Shown here: piece after piece, positions 6,681 to 13,603 of the stretch
Numbering within the stretch: position 1 is the first letter of the stretch
How the letters are laid out: each line of letters starts with the position of its first letter
Assembly: GCA_964605095.1 (NCBI GenBank)
Contig: CAZSBS010000084.1
Coordinates: forward strand, 1 to 17,337
Length of the DNA stretch: 17,337 bases
Origin: JAUWQU01 sp964605095
GTDB taxonomy: Bacteria; Planctomycetota; Phycisphaerae; SM23-33
Reading direction: 5' to 3'
Notes under the pieces: generated by a model
What the model was told of the DNA's origin: nothing
The model's database searches: none
The model's input: the letters and a program-made list of their open reading frames with translations, nothing else
Position numbers and translations under genes: made by a program

Positions 6681-8627
6681 ATGGCAACGAAGAAGATTAT
6701 CGGCATTGACCTGGGGACGACCAACAGCGTGGTTGCGATTATGGAAGGCTCCACGCCTAAAGTACTTATCAACCTCCAGGGCGGCCGTCTGACCCCATCG
6801 GTGGTGGGCTTCACGGACAAGGGCGAGCGGCTGGTTGGCCAGCCGGCCCGGCACCAGCAGGTCACCAATCCCAAGAACACGGTCTTTTCGATCAAGCGGT
6901 TCATGGGCCGGCGGCACCGTGAGGTGGCAACCGAGGAGAAGACGGTGCCTTACGGCGTCATCGGCGGGCCGGACGAGCTGGTCAAGGTTGAGGCCCACGG
7001 CAAGCAGTACACGCCGCAGGAAGTCAGCGCGATGATCCTCCAGGAACTCAAGAAGGTCGCGGAGGACTACCTCGGCGAGGAGGTCACCCGCGCCGTGATC
7101 ACCGTGCCGGCGTACTTCAACGACTCGCAGCGTACGGCCACCAAGGAAGCCGGCGAGATCGCCGGGCTTAAGGTTGAGCGGATCATAAACGAGCCGACGG
7201 CGGCGGCGCTGGCTTACGGCCTGGAGCGCAAGAAGAACGAGAAGGTGGCGGTCTTCGACTTTGGCGGCGGCACGTTCGACGTCTCGATCATGGACATCGG
7301 CGACAACGTCTTCGAGGTGCTCTCGACCAACGGCGACACGCACTTGGGCGGCGACGACCTTGACGAGTTGCTCATAAAGCACATCGCCGACGAGTTCAAG
7401 CGGACCGATGGAATCGATCTCCGCAAGGACGCGATGGCCCTTCAGCGGCTCAAAGAGGCCGCCGAAAAGGCCAAGTGCGAGCTTTCGACGGCGATGGAGG
7501 CGAACATCAACCTGCCGTTCATCACCGCCACGGCCGAGGGGCCCAAGCACCTGACGATGTCCATCAGCCGGGCGAAGTTCGAGCAGCTTTGCGAGCCGAT
7601 CTTCAGCCGCCTGGTCGGCCCGTGCAAGCAGGCGATGTCCGACGCGAAGCTGACGGCCGAGCAGTTAGACGAGGCGGTCCTTGTCGGCGGCTCGACGCGT
7701 ATTCCTCGCGTGCGGCAGATCGTCAAGGACATCTTCGGCAAGGAGCCCAACAAGTCGGTTAACCCTGATGAGGTGGTCGCCATCGGCGCCGCTATCCAGG
7801 GGGCGATCATCGGCGGCGAGATCGAGGAGCAGATGGTCCTGCTGGACGTCACGCCGCTTTCGCTGGGCGTCGAGACTCTCGGCGGGGTCATGACCAAGCT
7901 CATCGAGCGCAACACGACGATCCCGACGGAGAAGAAGGAGATCTTCTCGACGGCGGCGGACAATCAGCCGGAGGTGACGATCCACGTTCTCCAGGGCGAG
8001 CGGGAGTTCGCGGGCGACAACCGCACGCTTGGGCGGTTCAACCTTACCGGCATCCCGCCGGCCCCGCGCGGCGTGCCCCAGGTCGAGGTCACGTTCAACA
8101 TCGACGTCAACGGCATCCTGCACGTCTCAGCCAAGGACATGGCCTCAGGCAAGCAGCAGTCCATCGAGATCAAGGGCTCCAGCGGCCTGGACCAGGGCGA
8201 GATCGACCAGATGCGCAAGGACGCCGAGAGCCACGCCGAGGAAGACCGCAAGCGCCGCGAACTGGTGGATACCAAGAACCAGTCCGACCAGTTAGCCTGG
8301 TCGACCGAGAAGATGCTCAAGGAGCAGGGCGAGAAAGTTTCCGCCGAGGATCGCGGTCAGATCGAGTCGGCCCTGAACCAACTGCGCGAAGCCAACAAAG
8401 GCGACGACCTGAGTTCGATCAAGCGGGCGATGGAGAACCTTCAGAAGGCCTCGCACAAGGTGGCCGAGGAAATGTACAAGAACGCCGCCGGCGCCCAGCA
8501 GGCCGGCCCTGGCGGCCAGGCCCCGCAGGGTGACCCAGGCGGCCCAGGCGCAAAGCCCGCCGGCCCCAACGGGGCAGGCAAGGGCGACGACGACGTGATC
8601 GACGCCGAGTACGAAGTGAAGGAATAG
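6681..8627 (+). CDS. dnaK: Molecular chaperone DnaK (Hsp70)
   Basis: A 648-residue, full-length Hsp70, the ATP-driven chaperone that binds unfolded cytoplasmic proteins with DnaJ and GrpE. It begins MATKKIIGIDLGTTNS (phosphate-1 loop, 8-16). Further nucleotide-binding motifs are INEPTAAALAYG (169-180), DFGGGTFD (193-200) and LVGGSTRIP (334-342). The interdomain linker VLLDVTP is at 387-392. The substrate-binding domain covers about 393-506, the helical lid about 507-610, then comes a glycine/proline/alanine-rich stretch and a conserved acidic end, DDDVIDAEYEVKE. The ATG has the Shine-Dalgarno AGGAAGGTGG 7 nt upstream. grpE and dnaJ are not adjacent; the next gene, 5 bp on, is a lipoprotein hydrolase. 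Nothing is truncated or missing. Confidence 0.98.
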   Translation: MATKKIIGIDLGTTNSVVAIMEGSTPKVLINLQGGRLTPSVVGFTDKGERLVGQPARHQQVTNPKNTVFSIKRFMGRRHREVATEEKTVPYGVIGGPDELVKVEAHGKQYTPQEVSAMILQELKKVAEDYLGEEVTRAVITVPAYFNDSQRTATKEAGEIAGLKVERIINEPTAAALAYGLERKKNEKVAVFDFGGGTFDVSIMDIGDNVFEVLSTNGDTHLGGDDLDELLIKHIADEFKRTDGIDLRKDAMALQRLKEAAEKAKCELSTAMEANINLPFITATAEGPKHLTMSISRAKFEQLCEPIFSRLVGPCKQAMSDAKLTAEQLDEAVLVGGSTRIPRVRQIVKDIFGKEPNKSVNPDEVVAIGAAIQGAIIGGEIEEQMVLLDVTPLSLGVETLGGVMTKLIERNTTIPTEKKEIFSTAADNQPEVTIHVLQGEREFAGDNRTLGRFNLTGIPPAPRGVPQVEVTFNIDVNGILHVSAKDMASGKQQSIEIKGSSGLDQGEIDQMRKDAESHAEEDRKRRELVDTKNQSDQLAWSTEKMLKEQGEKVSAEDRGQIESALNQLREANKGDDLSSIKRAMENLQKASHKVAEEMYKNAAGAQQAGPGGQAPQGDPGGPGAKPAGPNGAGKGDDDVIDAEYEVKE

Positions 8628-8632
8628 CGACG

Positions 8633-9544
8633 ATGCGAAGTTTGCTTGTATGCCTTTCCTGCGTTGCGGCCTGCGTTACGTGCGGCGGCTGCTACCACCA
8701 GTCGTACCAGACGCCCGAACGGATGAGCACGGGCCTTGTGGTTGTGCTTCCCGGCATCGAGGGCCGAAGCCTGCTCAACGAGGACGTGGTCCAGGGCCTG
8801 GTCGACGGCGGGGTTCCGTACGGCATCGACCTGGAGAACTGGGCGTCGTGGTTGGGGCCGCTGTACAACCTCTGGGCCGAACTGCACAACAGACGCAAGG
8901 CGACCCAGATCGCCGTTCACCTCGCGGAGTACAAGTTCGCCCATCCGAACAAGCCGGTGATACTCGTGGGCCAGTCCGGCGGTGGGGCGATGGCGATGTG
9001 GATCGCCGAGGCCATGCCCGAGGGCCAGGAAATCGACGGGATCATCCTGCTGGCGCCGGCGATCTCGCCGGGATACATGGTGGACTTCGCGCTGAGCAAG
9101 ACCAAACGCGGCATCGTCAACTTCTACTCGTCGCGGGACTGGCTGTTCCTCGGCATTGGCACGACCGTTACCGGCACGATGGACGGCAAGCACAGTTCGT
9201 CAGCCGGGAGGGTGGGCTTCACGGTGCCGGCCAAGCCGGGCCGATCAAAGGTCTACGACAAGCTCTACCAGATCGCGTGGCACCAGCAGATGGCCAATGC
9301 GGGCAACACGGGCAGCCACCTTACGAGCTCTGCCGAGGCCTTCGTCGCCAACTACGTAACGCCGCTAGTGCTTAGCCGCTCCTGGAGCGATGAGCTAGTC
9401 GCCAAGATTCTCACCGGCCAGAAGATCGACTACGACAAGCTCCCTCCGATGAGCGAATGGCGCCCCCAGCCCGGGCGCGACTGGCCACCCGGCTACCGGC
9501 CGGCAGGGCAGGCACAGCCGGGGAACGTGGGAAGTAGGAAGTAA
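8633..9544 (+). CDS. Lipoprotein alpha/beta hydrolase
   Basis: A 303-residue exported protein with an alpha/beta-hydrolase fold. The N-terminus (MRSLLVCLSCVAACVTCGGC) looks like a lipoprotein signal with the lipidated cysteine at residue 20, though CGGC is a weak lipobox. After strand GLVVVLPGIEG (34-44) comes the nucleophile elbow VGQSGGG, with Ser115 as the likely nucleophile. Asp169 (SSRDW) and His229 (TGSHL) are candidates for the rest of the triad. Substrate is unknown; an esterase or lipase-type activity at the outer membrane is plausible. It starts 5 bp after the dnaK stop, and its ribosome site (AAGGA) lies in the last codons of dnaK, so translation is probably coupled. The last residues (GSRK) and the stop are encoded by a GGAAGTA tandem repeat, suggesting the original 3' end was replaced. 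Confidence 0.72.
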   Translation: MRSLLVCLSCVAACVTCGGCYHQSYQTPERMSTGLVVVLPGIEGRSLLNEDVVQGLVDGGVPYGIDLENWASWLGPLYNLWAELHNRRKATQIAVHLAEYKFAHPNKPVILVGQSGGGAMAMWIAEAMPEGQEIDGIILLAPAISPGYMVDFALSKTKRGIVNFYSSRDWLFLGIGTTVTGTMDGKHSSSAGRVGFTVPAKPGRSKVYDKLYQIAWHQQMANAGNTGSHLTSSAEAFVANYVTPLVLSRSWSDELVAKILTGQKIDYDKLPPMSEWRPQPGRDWPPGYRPAGQAQPGNVGSRK

Positions 9545-9557
9545 GAAGCAGGAAGTA
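9530..9557. repeat. Heptamer tandem repeat GGAAGTA x4
   Basis: Four 7-bp units in a row: GGAAGTA (9530-9536), GGAAGTA (9537-9543), AGAAGCA (9544-9550) and GGAAGTA (9551-9557). The array covers the final codons and the TAA stop of the hydrolase gene and runs into the intergenic space. Confidence 0.75.
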
Positions 9558-9579
9558 ATACTCGCCTGCCGCTTCTTCT

Positions 9580-9629
9580 AACCCCTCCCCCTGACGAGGG
9601 AGGTCCCGGCTTTAGCCGGGGGTGGGGGT
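9580..9629. repeat. C-rich/G-rich palindromic repeat
   Basis: A C-rich left end (9580-9591) faces a G-rich right end (9618-9629). Inside are two stems, CCTCCC with GGGAGG (9584-9603) and CCCGGC-TTTA-GCCGGG (9605-9620). The form matches short dispersed palindromes I associate with planctomycete-type genomes (from memory). Confidence 0.55.
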
Positions 9630-9672
9630 GCATGTCGGGCCGATTGGGGTGGTTCCAACGGGTTTCTTACGT

Positions 9673-9713
9673 GGTGGCATGTTTCCGCGAAAAGCATGCG
9701 GAAGCATGGCACC
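9673..9713. repeat. REP-like hairpin
   Basis: GGTGGCATGTTTCCGC (9673-9688) and GCGGAAGCATGGCACC (9698-9713) are inverted copies, 14 of 16 bp matching, around a 9-nt loop. It could form a stable hairpin in either strand. Confidence 0.65.
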
Positions 9714-9759
9714 GCACCAGGCCTGCCGCCAAGCAGATCCCTGGGCTTGGGATGGCTCA

Positions 9760-9858
9760 CTGGTTACTGGCTACCAACTGCGGGTTCCCAGTTCCGGGTT
9801 CCGCCGTTTGTTTTCCCTGGGGCTACCGGCTACCGGCTACCAAACACCGGCTACTGCC
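9760..9858. repeat. Degenerate 7-bp tandem repeats (GGCTACC, GGGTTCC)
   Basis: Three perfect GGCTACC units lie at 9821-9841. Upstream, 9761-9802 can be read as a row of related 7-mers (CTGGTTA, CTGGCTA, CGGGTTC, CCAGTTC and so on). The unit length equals that of the GGAAGTA array at 9530-9557. Confidence 0.6.
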
Positions 9859-9862
9859 TTCC

Positions 9863-10339
9863 TTACCGCACCTCCACCACCAGGTCCAGTTCGACCGGGG
9901 CGTCGAGGGGCAGTTCGGCGGCGCCGATTGCGCAACGGGTGTGTCGCCCGGCGTCGCCGAACGCGGCCAGGAGGAGCTCGCTTGCGGCATTGGCGATCTT
10001 CGCCTGGGCGCTAAAGCCCGGTGCGGAGTTGACGAACACGTTCATGCGGACGATGCGCGTGACGCGGGACAGCTCGCCTGGCGTTTCGCCGTCGCCCAGG
10101 GCCAGTTTCACGGCCGCAAGGGCGTTAAGGGCAGCCTGTATCGCGGCCGCCTCGGCGATGTCGGCGCGGACGTCGGTGGGAACCTTGCCCTTGGCCAGCA
10201 ATTCGCCATTTTGCATGGGGATTTGCCCGGACGTGAAGATGAGGTTGCCCGTCCGCACGGCCGGGACGTAGGCACCCACGGGCCTGGCGGCGTCCGGCAG
10301 GTCTAGGCCGAGTTCAGCTAACCGCTGCTCTGGAGTCAT
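9863..10339 (-). CDS. RidA/YjgF-family protein
   Basis: A 158-residue member of the RidA (YjgF/YER057c/UK114) family, whose best-known members hydrolyse reactive enamine/imine intermediates from amino-acid enzymes. I chose the ATG at 10339, giving MTPEQRLAELGLDLP, because that start is typical of the subgroup. A GTG at 10369 overlaps the scpA stop (GTGA) and would add ten residues, so coupled initiation there is also possible; neither has a strong ribosome site. Visible motifs are GNLIFTSGQIP (31-41), VRMNVFVN (97-104) and RHTRCAIGAAELP (132-144), in which Arg135 matches the substrate-binding arginine of active RidA proteins. It belongs to the longer subgroup near YjgF-like_1, whose substrate is not known. 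It is the last gene of the trpS-scpA run. Confidence 0.85.
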   Translation of the reverse strand: MTPEQRLAELGLDLPDAARPVGAYVPAVRTGNLIFTSGQIPMQNGELLAKGKVPTDVRADIAEAAAIQAALNALAAVKLALGDGETPGELSRVTRIVRMNVFVNSAPGFSAQAKIANAASELLLAAFGDAGRHTRCAIGAAELPLDAPVELDLVVEVR

Positions 10340-10365
10340 GTGCCTTTTCCCCGGCCTTTTCGTGC

Positions 10366-11511
10366 TCACCCGGCCGCGGCGGCGGAGTCATCGTCCCGGC
10401 CTCGCTTTGGGGGTTTTTCGGCGACGTATTGTCGGGCGTCGGCCTGCTCGGCGGCAATGACGGTGTCGGCGGAGTCGTTGGGCTCATCTTCCCACTCCTC
10501 CTCGTCCTCGTCGAAGTCCTCGTCGAAGTCCTCGTCGAGGTCGTCGTCATCGTCGAGGTCCTCGTCGTCGTCGAGATCCTCGTCGAGGTCATCGTCGTCG
10601 ATGTCGTCATCGTCGGCCTCTTGTGCCGCCACGTAGGTTCGGCGGGCGTGGATCTCGTCGTCGGCCGCGATGGCGGCTTGGTCGTCAAGGATATCCTTCG
10701 TCAACATAGTCGGTTCCTCTTTGCTACGGGATTCGATATCCAGGTTTGCTGGTGTGAGGGCGTGGCCCTCCTGGCTGTCAGCGGGCGCATCGGGGTTGAG
10801 GTGCAGGAGTATCTCGCCGAAGTTCCGCTCCTGCCGGGTGAGAATCTTCTTCAGCCGGACCAGTTCGAGAATCGCAAGGAACAGGCCCAGCAACTGGGTC
10901 CGGTCGGTGCGGCCCTCGAAGATCCTGCGGAAGGTCATCGGCCCCTCCCGGGCCAGGCGGTCGAGGATGTCCGCGGCGTGCAGTTCTATCGGCGTGTCGT
11001 CGTATATGACCTGGTGCGTGGCCTTGTCGGCGCCGATGGCCTCCAGGACGTTGCTGAATGCGTCCAGCAGGTCCCAGATCTGCACGTCTTCGAGGTCCAC
11101 CTGGTCCTGGCTGGTATCCGGGTGGGCGGGCCGGCGGCCGAACCTCTGCGCCTGTGTTTCGGCGGCGTCGCGGAGGTCGCCCGCCGCGTCCTTGAAGGCC
11201 TTGTACTCCAGGAGTTGGCGGACAAGCTCAGTTCGCGGGTCGAGCTCCAGGTCGCTGGCCTCGCCCTCCTCGACCGGCGGCGTCGGCAGCAGCAGCCGAG
11301 TCTTGATCTCCATGAGCGTGGCTGCCATCACCAAAAAGTCCCCAGCCAGGTTCGGGTCCATATCGGTGAGGATTTCCACGTAACCGACGTACTGCCGGGT
11401 GATCCGGGCGATGGGAATATCGTAGATGTCCACCTCTTCCCTGCGGATGAGGTAGAGCAGCAGGTCCAGCGGTCCGTTATAGACTTCCAGGTTGACGCGA
11501 TAGTCGCTCAT
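10366..11511 (-). CDS. scpA: Segregation and condensation protein A with acidic tail
   Basis: A 381-residue protein whose first ~265 residues are ScpA, the kleisin that joins Smc and ScpB in bacterial condensin. It starts MSDYRVNLEVYNGPLDLLL, the hallmark N-terminus; I prefer the ATG at 11511 over one 12 codons earlier for that reason. Other family features are DIYDIPIARITRQYV, the helix FLVMAATLMEIKTRLLLP, and the C-terminal winged helix around RIFEGRTDRTQLLGLFLAIL to ERNFGEILLHLNP, which in kleisins binds the Smc ATPase head. About 115 further residues follow, dominated by Asp and Glu, with almost no hydrophobic content between about 300 and 345. Typical ScpA is 240-280 residues, so the tail is an addition. 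An internal ATG at 10707 has its own strong ribosome site. No scpB lies nearby; trpS is upstream. Confidence 0.93.
   Translation of the reverse strand: MSDYRVNLEVYNGPLDLLLYLIRREEVDIYDIPIARITRQYVGYVEILTDMDPNLAGDFLVMAATLMEIKTRLLLPTPPVEEGEASDLELDPRTELVRQLLEYKAFKDAAGDLRDAAETQAQRFGRRPAHPDTSQDQVDLEDVQIWDLLDAFSNVLEAIGADKATHQVIYDDTPIELHAADILDRLAREGPMTFRRIFEGRTDRTQLLGLFLAILELVRLKKILTRQERNFGEILLHLNPDAPADSQEGHALTPANLDIESRSKEEPTMLTKDILDDQAAIAADDEIHARRTYVAAQEADDDDIDDDDLDEDLDDDEDLDDDDDLDEDFDEDFDEDEEEWEDEPNDSADTVIAAEQADARQYVAEKPPKRGRDDDSAAAAG
10500..10620. repeat. Low-complexity GTC/CTC triplet tract in the scpA tail
   Basis: The plus strand reads as runs of TCGTCG, TCCTCG and TCGAAG, encoding Asp/Glu-rich sequence on the minus strand. 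Near-identical units (GAAGTCCTCGTC twice in succession near 10511-10534) suggest growth by replication slippage, so tail length may differ between strains. Confidence 0.7.
10705..10720 (-). promoter_or_regulatory. Candidate internal ribosome site and start inside scpA
   Basis: On the minus strand AGAGGA (10720-10715) precedes an ATG (10707-10705) by 7 nt, in the scpA frame. Initiation here would make a 113-residue acidic protein beginning MLTKDILDDQ. The site is clearly better than the one in front of scpA itself, which has only AGG close to the ATG. Confidence 0.4.
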
Positions 11512-11575
11512 ACGCCTGTGATAGTAGCAATCTTGGCGGCTTGGCAAGCAAACTTTTCGGCAAAAAACGGGAAAA

Positions 11576-11640
11576 GAAGAAGCGGCTTCACGCAGAGAGG
11601 AGTTTACCCCGGCGCGCCGGGGCAGAGAACGCTAAGGGGA
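11576..11640 (+). repeat. CGCAGAG-family repeat interrupted by a palindrome
   Basis: The copy starts GAAGCGGCTTCACGCAGAG, closely matching the copy at 17203. It is interrupted at 11598-11622 by 25 bp that contain the perfect 16-bp palindrome CCCCGGCGCGCCGGGG (11607-11622). CAGAG stands on both sides (11593-11597, 11623-11627). Confidence 0.65.
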
Positions 11641-11679
11641 AAAGCATAAACAGAAGCTAAAAGAAAGGGCGGACTCTTG

Positions 11680-11728
11680 TTGCTTCTTCTGATCTCCGCG
11701 TTCTCCGCGGCCTCCGCGTGAAAGTCTT
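11680..11728 (-). repeat. CGCAGAG-family repeat, inverted copy
   Basis: Read on the minus strand it gives CACGCGGAGGCCGCGGAG followed by AACGCGGAGATC and a purine-rich AGAAGAAGCAAC stretch, matching the other copies in order. It faces the copy at 11576-11640. Confidence 0.65.
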
Positions 11729-11738
11729 GGCCGTTTCT

Positions 11739-12719
11739 TTACGGATGCACCACGATTCCCGCGGCGTCGCGGACGCGCTGCATGGTGGCCTCGGCGACCT
11801 GGCGTGCCTTTCGCCCGCCTTCCCGCAGGACGTCCCGGATGTAGTCCGGGTCCGCAAGGAGCTTGTTGTAGCGCTGGCGGGCCTCGTCGAACGCCTCGTT
11901 GATAAGGTCCGCCAGCCGGGCCTTGGCATGCCCGTAGCCGTAGCCGCCGGCGCGGTACTGGGCGGAGATCGCGGCCTGCTCGTCGGGCGTCGCGAAGAGT
12001 TTGAGCAAGGCGAAGACGTTGCAGCGGTCGGGGTCCTTGGGCTCTTCCAGCGGCGTCGAGTCGGTGACGATCTGGGCGCAGCGCTTCTTCGTCTGCTTGG
12101 GCGTCAGGAAAATCTCTATGGTGTTATTGTAGCTCTTGGACATCTTCTGCCCGTCGATGCCCGGCACGACGGCGACCGCGTCCAGGATGTACGCATCGGG
12201 CAGCACGAGGACCTCTTTGTCGAAGGCGAGGTTGAACTTGGCCGCCAGGTCGCGCGTCATCTCGACGTGCTGGCGCTGATCCTGCCCGACCGGCACTAGG
12301 TTCGAGTCGTAAATGACGATGTCCGCCGCCTGGAGAACGGGGTAATCCAGCAGCCCCATGTTTGGCGCCAGGCCGCGGGCGGTCTTGTCCTTGAAGCTGT
12401 GGGCCTTCTCCATCATGCTGACCGGGCAGACGCAGTTCAGCAGCCAGCACAGCTCAGCCACCTGCGGCACGTCGGACTGGGCGAAGAAGACGCTCTTGTC
12501 CGGGTCGATGCCCAGCGCCAGGTACCCCGCCGCGAGGTGGGTCGTAAGCTCGCGCAGCCGCGCCGGGTCGCGCAGGCTCGTCAGGGCGTGGTAGTTGGCG
12601 ATGAAGTAGAAGCACTCGTGCCCCTCGGCCTGGAGCTTGAGGAACTGCCGCACCGCGCCGAAGTAGTTGCCAATGTGCAACAAGCCCGATGGTTGTATGC
12701 CTGATAATACTCTCATCAT
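11739..12719 (-). CDS. trpS: Tryptophan--tRNA ligase
   Basis: A 326-residue class I aminoacyl-tRNA synthetase that charges tRNA-Trp. It begins MMRVLSGIQPSG, the standard TrpRS start, followed by the HIGH-type motif HIGN (15-18). Other family markers are MMEKAHSFKDK (102-112), LLDYPVLQAADI (123-134), VGQDQRQHVEMTRDLA (144-159) and the KMSKS loop (192-196). Length is normal for bacterial TrpRS (about 330). The start is 5 bp after the stop of the LsrF-like gene, so the two are cotranscribed; the ribosome site (GAGAAA, inside the preceding gene) is weak and coupling is likely. Downstream is scpA, an order seen in many bacteria. Confidence 0.97.
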   Translation of the reverse strand: MMRVLSGIQPSGLLHIGNYFGAVRQFLKLQAEGHECFYFIANYHALTSLRDPARLRELTTHLAAGYLALGIDPDKSVFFAQSDVPQVAELCWLLNCVCPVSMMEKAHSFKDKTARGLAPNMGLLDYPVLQAADIVIYDSNLVPVGQDQRQHVEMTRDLAAKFNLAFDKEVLVLPDAYILDAVAVVPGIDGQKMSKSYNNTIEIFLTPKQTKKRCAQIVTDSTPLEEPKDPDRCNVFALLKLFATPDEQAAISAQYRAGGYGYGHAKARLADLINEAFDEARQRYNKLLADPDYIRDVLREGGRKARQVAEATMQRVRDAAGIVVHP

Positions 12720-12724
12720 GAGCG

Positions 12725-13603
12725 CTATTTCTCGTTCTTGAGCGTGTTGTATAGTTCCATGCCCTTGGCGGGGGACTCGTTGCCGTGGACTACGGCCCGG
12801 ACGGCCTGGATCATGGCGATGGGGTCGTCGGCCTGGAATATGTTGCGGCCCATGTCCACTCCGCAGGCGCCCTGGTCGATGGCGCTACGTGCCATTTTGA
12901 GGGCGTCGAGTTCGGGCAGCTTCTTTCCGCCCGCGATGACGATGGGCACGGGGCAGGAGGCGGCGACCTTCTCGAAGCCCTCGGAGCAGTAGTACGTCTT
13001 GACGACGTGTGCGCCGTTTTCCGCGCACACACGCGACGCCATCGCCAGGTATCGCGAGTTGCGGACGAGTTCCTTGCCGACGGCTGTGACGCCGAGCGTG
13101 GGTATGCCGCAACGGCTACCGGCGTCGATGGTGGCGGTCAGGTTGCGGATGGTCAGGGCCTCGTGCTGGCTGCCGATGGCGACCATTACGGCCAGCATCG
13201 AGGCGTTAAGCCTCACGGCCTCGGCGATGTCCATGACACACTCGTCGTTGAGTTCGGTCAGGACGGTCGAGCCGGCGGAGAACCGCAGCGAGATGGGCTT
13301 GTTGAACGTCGGCGGGACGATCTGGCGAAGGGCCCCGCGCGTACACATGAGGCAGTCGGCGTGGGCCAGCAGCGGGACGATCGTGAGGTCCATCCTCTCC
13401 AGGCCGCTGGTGGGGCCCATGATGTAGCCGTGGTCGAACGCCAGCATCACCGTCTTGCCCGTTGCGGGGCTGAAGATCCGCGCCAGGCGGTCCTTGATTC
13501 CCCAGTCCAGGTTGGCTGACCCCTTGAGGTAGTAGCCCTGGTTGTCCTGGGGTATGCCTATGCCGTAATCCTTGCTTTCGATGTTGCCTTGAGCCTCTGC
13601 CAT
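12725..13603 (-). CDS. LsrF-like class I aldolase/thiolase
   Basis: A 292-residue DeoC/FbaB-type TIM-barrel enzyme that strongly resembles LsrF, the E. coli thiolase that converts phosphorylated 3-hydroxypentane-2,4-dione and CoA into DHAP and acetyl-CoA at the end of AI-2 breakdown. Shared stretches, from memory, are LDWGIKDRLARIF (32-44), TGKTVMLAFDHGY (48-60), MCTRGALRQIVPP (86-98), VVKTYYCSEGFEKV (200-213) and CPVPIVIAGGKKLPE (217-231), ending in GVDMGRNIFQ (248-257). Lys202 aligns with the LsrF active-site lysine. The ATG at 13603 has AAGGAA 9 nt upstream and gives a length equal to LsrF; a longer reading is not supported. It leads directly into trpS. No other lsr gene is visible, so the true substrate could be another DHAP-yielding sugar phosphate. 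Confidence 0.85.
   Translation of the reverse strand: MAEAQGNIESKDYGIGIPQDNQGYYLKGSANLDWGIKDRLARIFSPATGKTVMLAFDHGYIMGPTSGLERMDLTIVPLLAHADCLMCTRGALRQIVPPTFNKPISLRFSAGSTVLTELNDECVMDIAEAVRLNASMLAVMVAIGSQHEALTIRNLTATIDAGSRCGIPTLGVTAVGKELVRNSRYLAMASRVCAENGAHVVKTYYCSEGFEKVAASCPVPIVIAGGKKLPELDALKMARSAIDQGACGVDMGRNIFQADDPIAMIQAVRAVVHGNESPAKGMELYNTLKNEK

Larger units (their letters stand above)
9545..9862. other. 318-bp convergent intergenic region made of repeats
   Basis: This space between the convergent hydrolase and ridA-like genes has no credible gene. It contains the tail of the GGAAGTA array, a C-rich/G-rich hairpin group (9580-9629), a 16-bp-arm hairpin (9673-9713) and a zone of 7-bp repeats (about 9760-9858). 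The hairpins could act as a two-way terminator, but none is followed by a T-run. Confidence 0.6.
11512..11738. other. trpS-scpA intergenic region with inverted repeats
   Basis: This 227-bp space holds two inverted CGCAGAG-family copies (11576-11640 forward, 11680-11728 reverse) and a 16-bp palindrome. No clear promoter or terminator is seen. The repeats may separate scpA-ridA from the lsrF-trpS transcript. Confidence 0.5.

Noticed and set aside
6194..6904. Minus-strand open frame of 236 codons over the dnaK leader
   Set aside because: It is a passage through the repeat cluster and the start of dnaK. Its C-terminal part is only the translated MITE-like element.
10340..10636. Plus-strand serine-rich open frame opposite the scpA tail
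   Set aside because: The poly-Ser sequence is the complement of GAC/GAG-type codons for the acidic tail; no start signal or family supports it.
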